From assembly GCF_023634655.1 (NCBI RefSeq), contig NZ_JAMKMS010000005.1:124001-188000 (forward strand): a DNA stretch of 64,000 nucleotides, in the 5' to 3' direction. Both the position numbers and the translations under genes were made by a program. Under the pieces are notes generated by a model that worked only from the letters and a program-made list of their open reading frames with translations, did no database searches and was not told the DNA's origin. The stretch comes from Vibrio methylphosphonaticus. GTDB taxonomy: Bacteria; Pseudomonadota; Gammaproteobacteria; Enterobacterales; Vibrionaceae. Positions 61,481 through 64,000 of this stretch are shown piece after piece. The first letter of the stretch is position 1, and each line of letters opens with the position of its first letter.

Positions 61481-64000
61481 ATGAGCAAGCAGAAGATTAT
61501 CGTTGTTGGCAACGGAATGGTCGGTCACAAATTCATTGATTCGATAATTTCGTCTGGAACGGAAGAATATCAGGTCATCACATTTTCGGAAGAGCCAAGG
61601 CTGGCTTATGACCGCGTACAACTTACCAGCTACTTTGATGAAGACAAAGGGGCGAGTGATCTGGCACTAACGGACGCCAGTTACTATGAAGAAAATGGCA
61701 TACAGTATGTATTAAATGACAAAGTGGTATCTCTGGATACAGACGGAAAAACAGTTGTCACGGAGAGTGGTCGACGTGAAGTGTATGACAAGCTGGTATT
61801 AGCGACAGGGTCATTTCCGTTCGTTCCCCCAATTCCAGGTAATGATCAGGCTCATTGTCATGTATATCGAACCATTGAAGACTTGGATGCTATCGAAGCC
61901 TCAAGTAAAACCGGCAAGAGCGGCGTTGTGATTGGCGGCGGGCTGTTAGGTTTAGAAGCAGCGAATGCGGTTAAAAACTTAGGTTTGGAAACACACGTCG
62001 TAGAATTTGCCCCTCGTTTAATGGCGGTGCAGTTGGACGATGGTGGTGGTGCATTGCTAAAGCGAAAGATTGAAAATCTTGGCGTGACTGTCCACACACA
62101 AAAAGCCACGACAGAGATTATTGCAGGCAGCGACTCGCGTTATCGAATGAACTTTGCTGATGGTACGCATCTGGAGACGGACGTCATTGTTTTCTCGGCG
62201 GGTATTCGTCCACAAGATGAATTGGCAAGGCAGTCAAATATCGCCATTGGTGAGCGTGGTGGCATTGTGATAGACAACAGCTGCCAGACCAATATCAAAG
62301 ATGTCTATGCCGTAGGTGAATGTGCGTTATGGGATAATAAAATTTTTGGTTTAGTGGCTCCGGGCTACCAAATGGCAAAAGTAGCGGCGTCACAAATTTT
62401 GAGTGATGGTGAGTCGGATTCGTTATTTACTGGCGCGGACATGAGTACCAAGCTCAAGTTGTTGGGTGTCGATGTGGCAAGTATTGGCGAAGTGCACGGG
62501 CAAACACCGGGCGCGCAGTCTTACACGTACAATGACGAAATTGAACAAGTCTACAAACGCTTAATTGTCTCTGAAGATGGCAGCAAGATTGTTGGCGCAG
62601 TATTGGTTGGTGACGCAGATGCTTATGGAACACTGTTACAGCTTAAGCAAAATGATATGCCATTACCAGATAACCCATCTGTGCTGATTTTACCAAATGT
62701 GGCGGACGATAGCTCGACGGGATTAGGCGTAGATGCATTGCCAGACTCGGCCGTCATTTGTTCTTGTTTTGATGTCACCAAAGGGGACATCAAACAAGCG
62801 GTCGCCAGTGGTTGTAATACGATGGCTGCGCTTAAAGACACAACGAATGCATCGACTGGCTGTGGCGGCTGTTCTGCCCTTGCCAAACAAGTCTTAGATA
62901 GTGAACTACTGAACCTAGGCGTAGAAGTTAACAATGATATTTGTGAGCATTTTGCCTATTCGCGTCAAGAGCTGAGCGACATCGTTCGAGTTAACCAAAT
63001 CAAGACTTTTGATGATTTACTCGAAACTCACGGCAGCGGGTTAGGATGTGAAATCTGTAAACCGACAGTGGGTTCTATTTTGGCTTCATTCTGGAATGAC
63101 TACATTTTGGAAGAGCAACATATGGAGCTGCAAGACACTAACGATATCTATCTCGGCAACATGCAAAAAGATGGTACCTATTCGGTGGTCCCGCGCATCG
63201 CTGGTGGTGAAATCACGCCAGAGAAATTGATTGTCTTAGGGCAGGTTGCACAGGACTTCGATTTGTATACCAAGATAACGGGTGGTCAGCGAGTCGATTT
63301 GTTTGGAGCGCAATTGAACGAGCTACCGTTGATTTGGAAGCGATTAGTCGATGCCGGTTTCGAAACGGGTCATGCCTATGGAAAATCCGTTCGAACAGTG
63401 AAATCTTGTGTAGGCAGCACTTGGTGTCGATATGGGGTGGCCGACAGTGTTGGTTTAGCCATTGACATTGAGAATCGATACAAGGGCTTACGTTCTCCGC
63501 ATAAGCTTAAGTTTGCAGTCTCAGGCTGTACCCGAGAGTGCGCAGAAGCTCAATCAAAAGATATTGGTGTGATTGCCTCAGATAAAGGTTGGAACTTGTA
63601 TGTGTGCGGCAACGGAGGGATGCGCCCTCGTCATGCTGACTTATTGGCAACAGACCTCGATGAAGAGACCTTGATACGCTACATCGATCGAGTACTTATG
63701 TTCTATATTCGCACCGCGGATCGTCTGCAACGTACTTCCGTCTGGTTAGAAAATTTAGAAGGTGGCATCGATTATCTCAAGCAAGTTATCGTCGACGATA
63801 AACTTGACCTTGCCGATGAGCTTGAAGCGGATATGGCAACCAATGTCGGGAAATATCAATGTGAATGGAAAACGACCCTCGAAAATCCAGAGAAGCTTAA
63901 ACGATTCCAGCACTTTGTGAATACTGACGAGCTAGATAGCAATCTTCAGTTCGTTAATATTCGTCAGCAACGATTCCCAACTAATAATAAGAAACAAGCG
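61481..64000 (+). CDS. nirB: Nitrite reductase (NADH) large subunit, C-terminus cut by window edge
   Basis: It reduces nitrite to ammonium with NADH. AAAGGAATG precedes ATG 61481, and 840 codons stay open to the edge; only a few residues should be missing (family about 850). An FAD motif GNGMVGHKF starts the protein. The NAD motif VVIGGGLLGLEAA is at about 147-159. A BFD-type [2Fe-2S] domain has CSCFDVTKGD and CGGCSALAK. The siroheme/4Fe-4S site is CVGSTWCRYG with SGCTRECAEAQ. nirD is expected outside the window. Confidence 0.96.
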   Translation, partial: MSKQKIIVVGNGMVGHKFIDSIISSGTEEYQVITFSEEPRLAYDRVQLTSYFDEDKGASDLALTDASYYEENGIQYVLNDKVVSLDTDGKTVVTESGRREVYDKLVLATGSFPFVPPIPGNDQAHCHVYRTIEDLDAIEASSKTGKSGVVIGGGLLGLEAANAVKNLGLETHVVEFAPRLMAVQLDDGGGALLKRKIENLGVTVHTQKATTEIIAGSDSRYRMNFADGTHLETDVIVFSAGIRPQDELARQSNIAIGERGGIVIDNSCQTNIKDVYAVGECALWDNKIFGLVAPGYQMAKVAASQILSDGESDSLFTGADMSTKLKLLGVDVASIGEVHGQTPGAQSYTYNDEIEQVYKRLIVSEDGSKIVGAVLVGDADAYGTLLQLKQNDMPLPDNPSVLILPNVADDSSTGLGVDALPDSAVICSCFDVTKGDIKQAVASGCNTMAALKDTTNASTGCGGCSALAKQVLDSELLNLGVEVNNDICEHFAYSRQELSDIVRVNQIKTFDDLLETHGSGLGCEICKPTVGSILASFWNDYILEEQHMELQDTNDIYLGNMQKDGTYSVVPRIAGGEITPEKLIVLGQVAQDFDLYTKITGGQRVDLFGAQLNELPLIWKRLVDAGFETGHAYGKSVRTVKSCVGSTWCRYGVADSVGLAIDIENRYKGLRSPHKLKFAVSGCTRECAEAQSKDIGVIASDKGWNLYVCGNGGMRPRHADLLATDLDEETLIRYIDRVLMFYIRTADRLQRTSVWLENLEGGIDYLKQVIVDDKLDLADELEADMATNVGKYQCEWKTTLENPEKLKRFQHFVNTDELDSNLQFVNIRQQRFPTNNKKQA

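Overview
The window is a piece of a Vibrio-type chromosome (gammaproteobacterium). The evidence is the luxO-luxU quorum-sensing pair next to uvrB, a motY sodium-motor gene, the rsxABCDGE-nth-gloA cluster, ktrAB, moaABCDE with ybhK/yvcK, adhE beside ychE, and sodB beside grxD. The chromosome is ordinary core sequence from about 17.7 kb to the right end. The left 17.7 kb is mostly an integrated accessory element.

Left part. Bases 1-1080 are chromosomal and hold the end of one gene, a small lysine-rich gene and a repeat-bearing non-coding stretch. Bases 1081-17731 form a genomic island of about 16.6 kb. It sits in the 3' end of a tRNA-Ser(UGA) gene and is bounded by a 27-bp perfect direct repeat of that tRNA end. 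The integrase lies next to the intact tRNA. The island looks mobilizable rather than self-transmissible: it has a MOBP-like relaxase with a nested second reading frame, an accessory mob gene, a hairpin-rich presumptive oriT, a coiled-coil KfrA-like protein and a second tyrosine recombinase. No conjugative pore genes are visible. Cargo includes a 509-residue protein with a PD-(D/E)XK-like nuclease start, four lipoproteins, an outer-membrane barrel, two unrecognised genes beside the integrase, and decayed material (a frameshifted MbcA/ParS-type antitoxin, an ISAs1 transposase remnant with two in-frame stops, and a second antitoxin tail at the IS end).

Core part. In order: tRNA-Ser and tRNA-Pro; yejM, yejL and yejK; a membrane-anchored HPt protein; a lipoprotein; asd; a voltage-gated-like potassium channel; ychE and adhE; a degenerate SDR; a small Vibrio-type protein; sodB and grxD; an NhaC-like antiporter; rnt; motY; gloA, nth and the six-gene rsx electron-transfer operon; tRNA-Asn; uvrB; luxO-luxU; yvcK; a molybdenum-cofactor riboswitch and moaABCDE; a Cof-type phosphatase; a probable sigma-54-dependent small RNA; ybiB; ktrAB; and the assimilatory nitrate/nitrite block nasA <-> cobA-nirB. 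The nirB gene runs off the right edge.

How the parts fit together. The moa genes make the molybdopterin needed by NasA, and CobA starts siroheme synthesis for NirB, so the right end is a coherent nitrate-assimilation region. Between nasA and cobA there are two divergent sigma-54 promoter matches, a perfect 7-2-7 NarL/NarP-type palindrome and an NtrC-like site. The most interesting candidate is a compact transcription unit at about 54302-54390. It has a sigma-54 promoter with the exact GG-N10-GC spacing, an NtrC-like site about 117 bp upstream, two small hairpins and a strong terminator, and it contains no Qrr core. Other oddities are a 138-bp tandem amplification in rsxC, a set of three-copy 14-21 bp tandem repeats in several intergenic regions, and no visible qrr1 in its usual place beside luxO.
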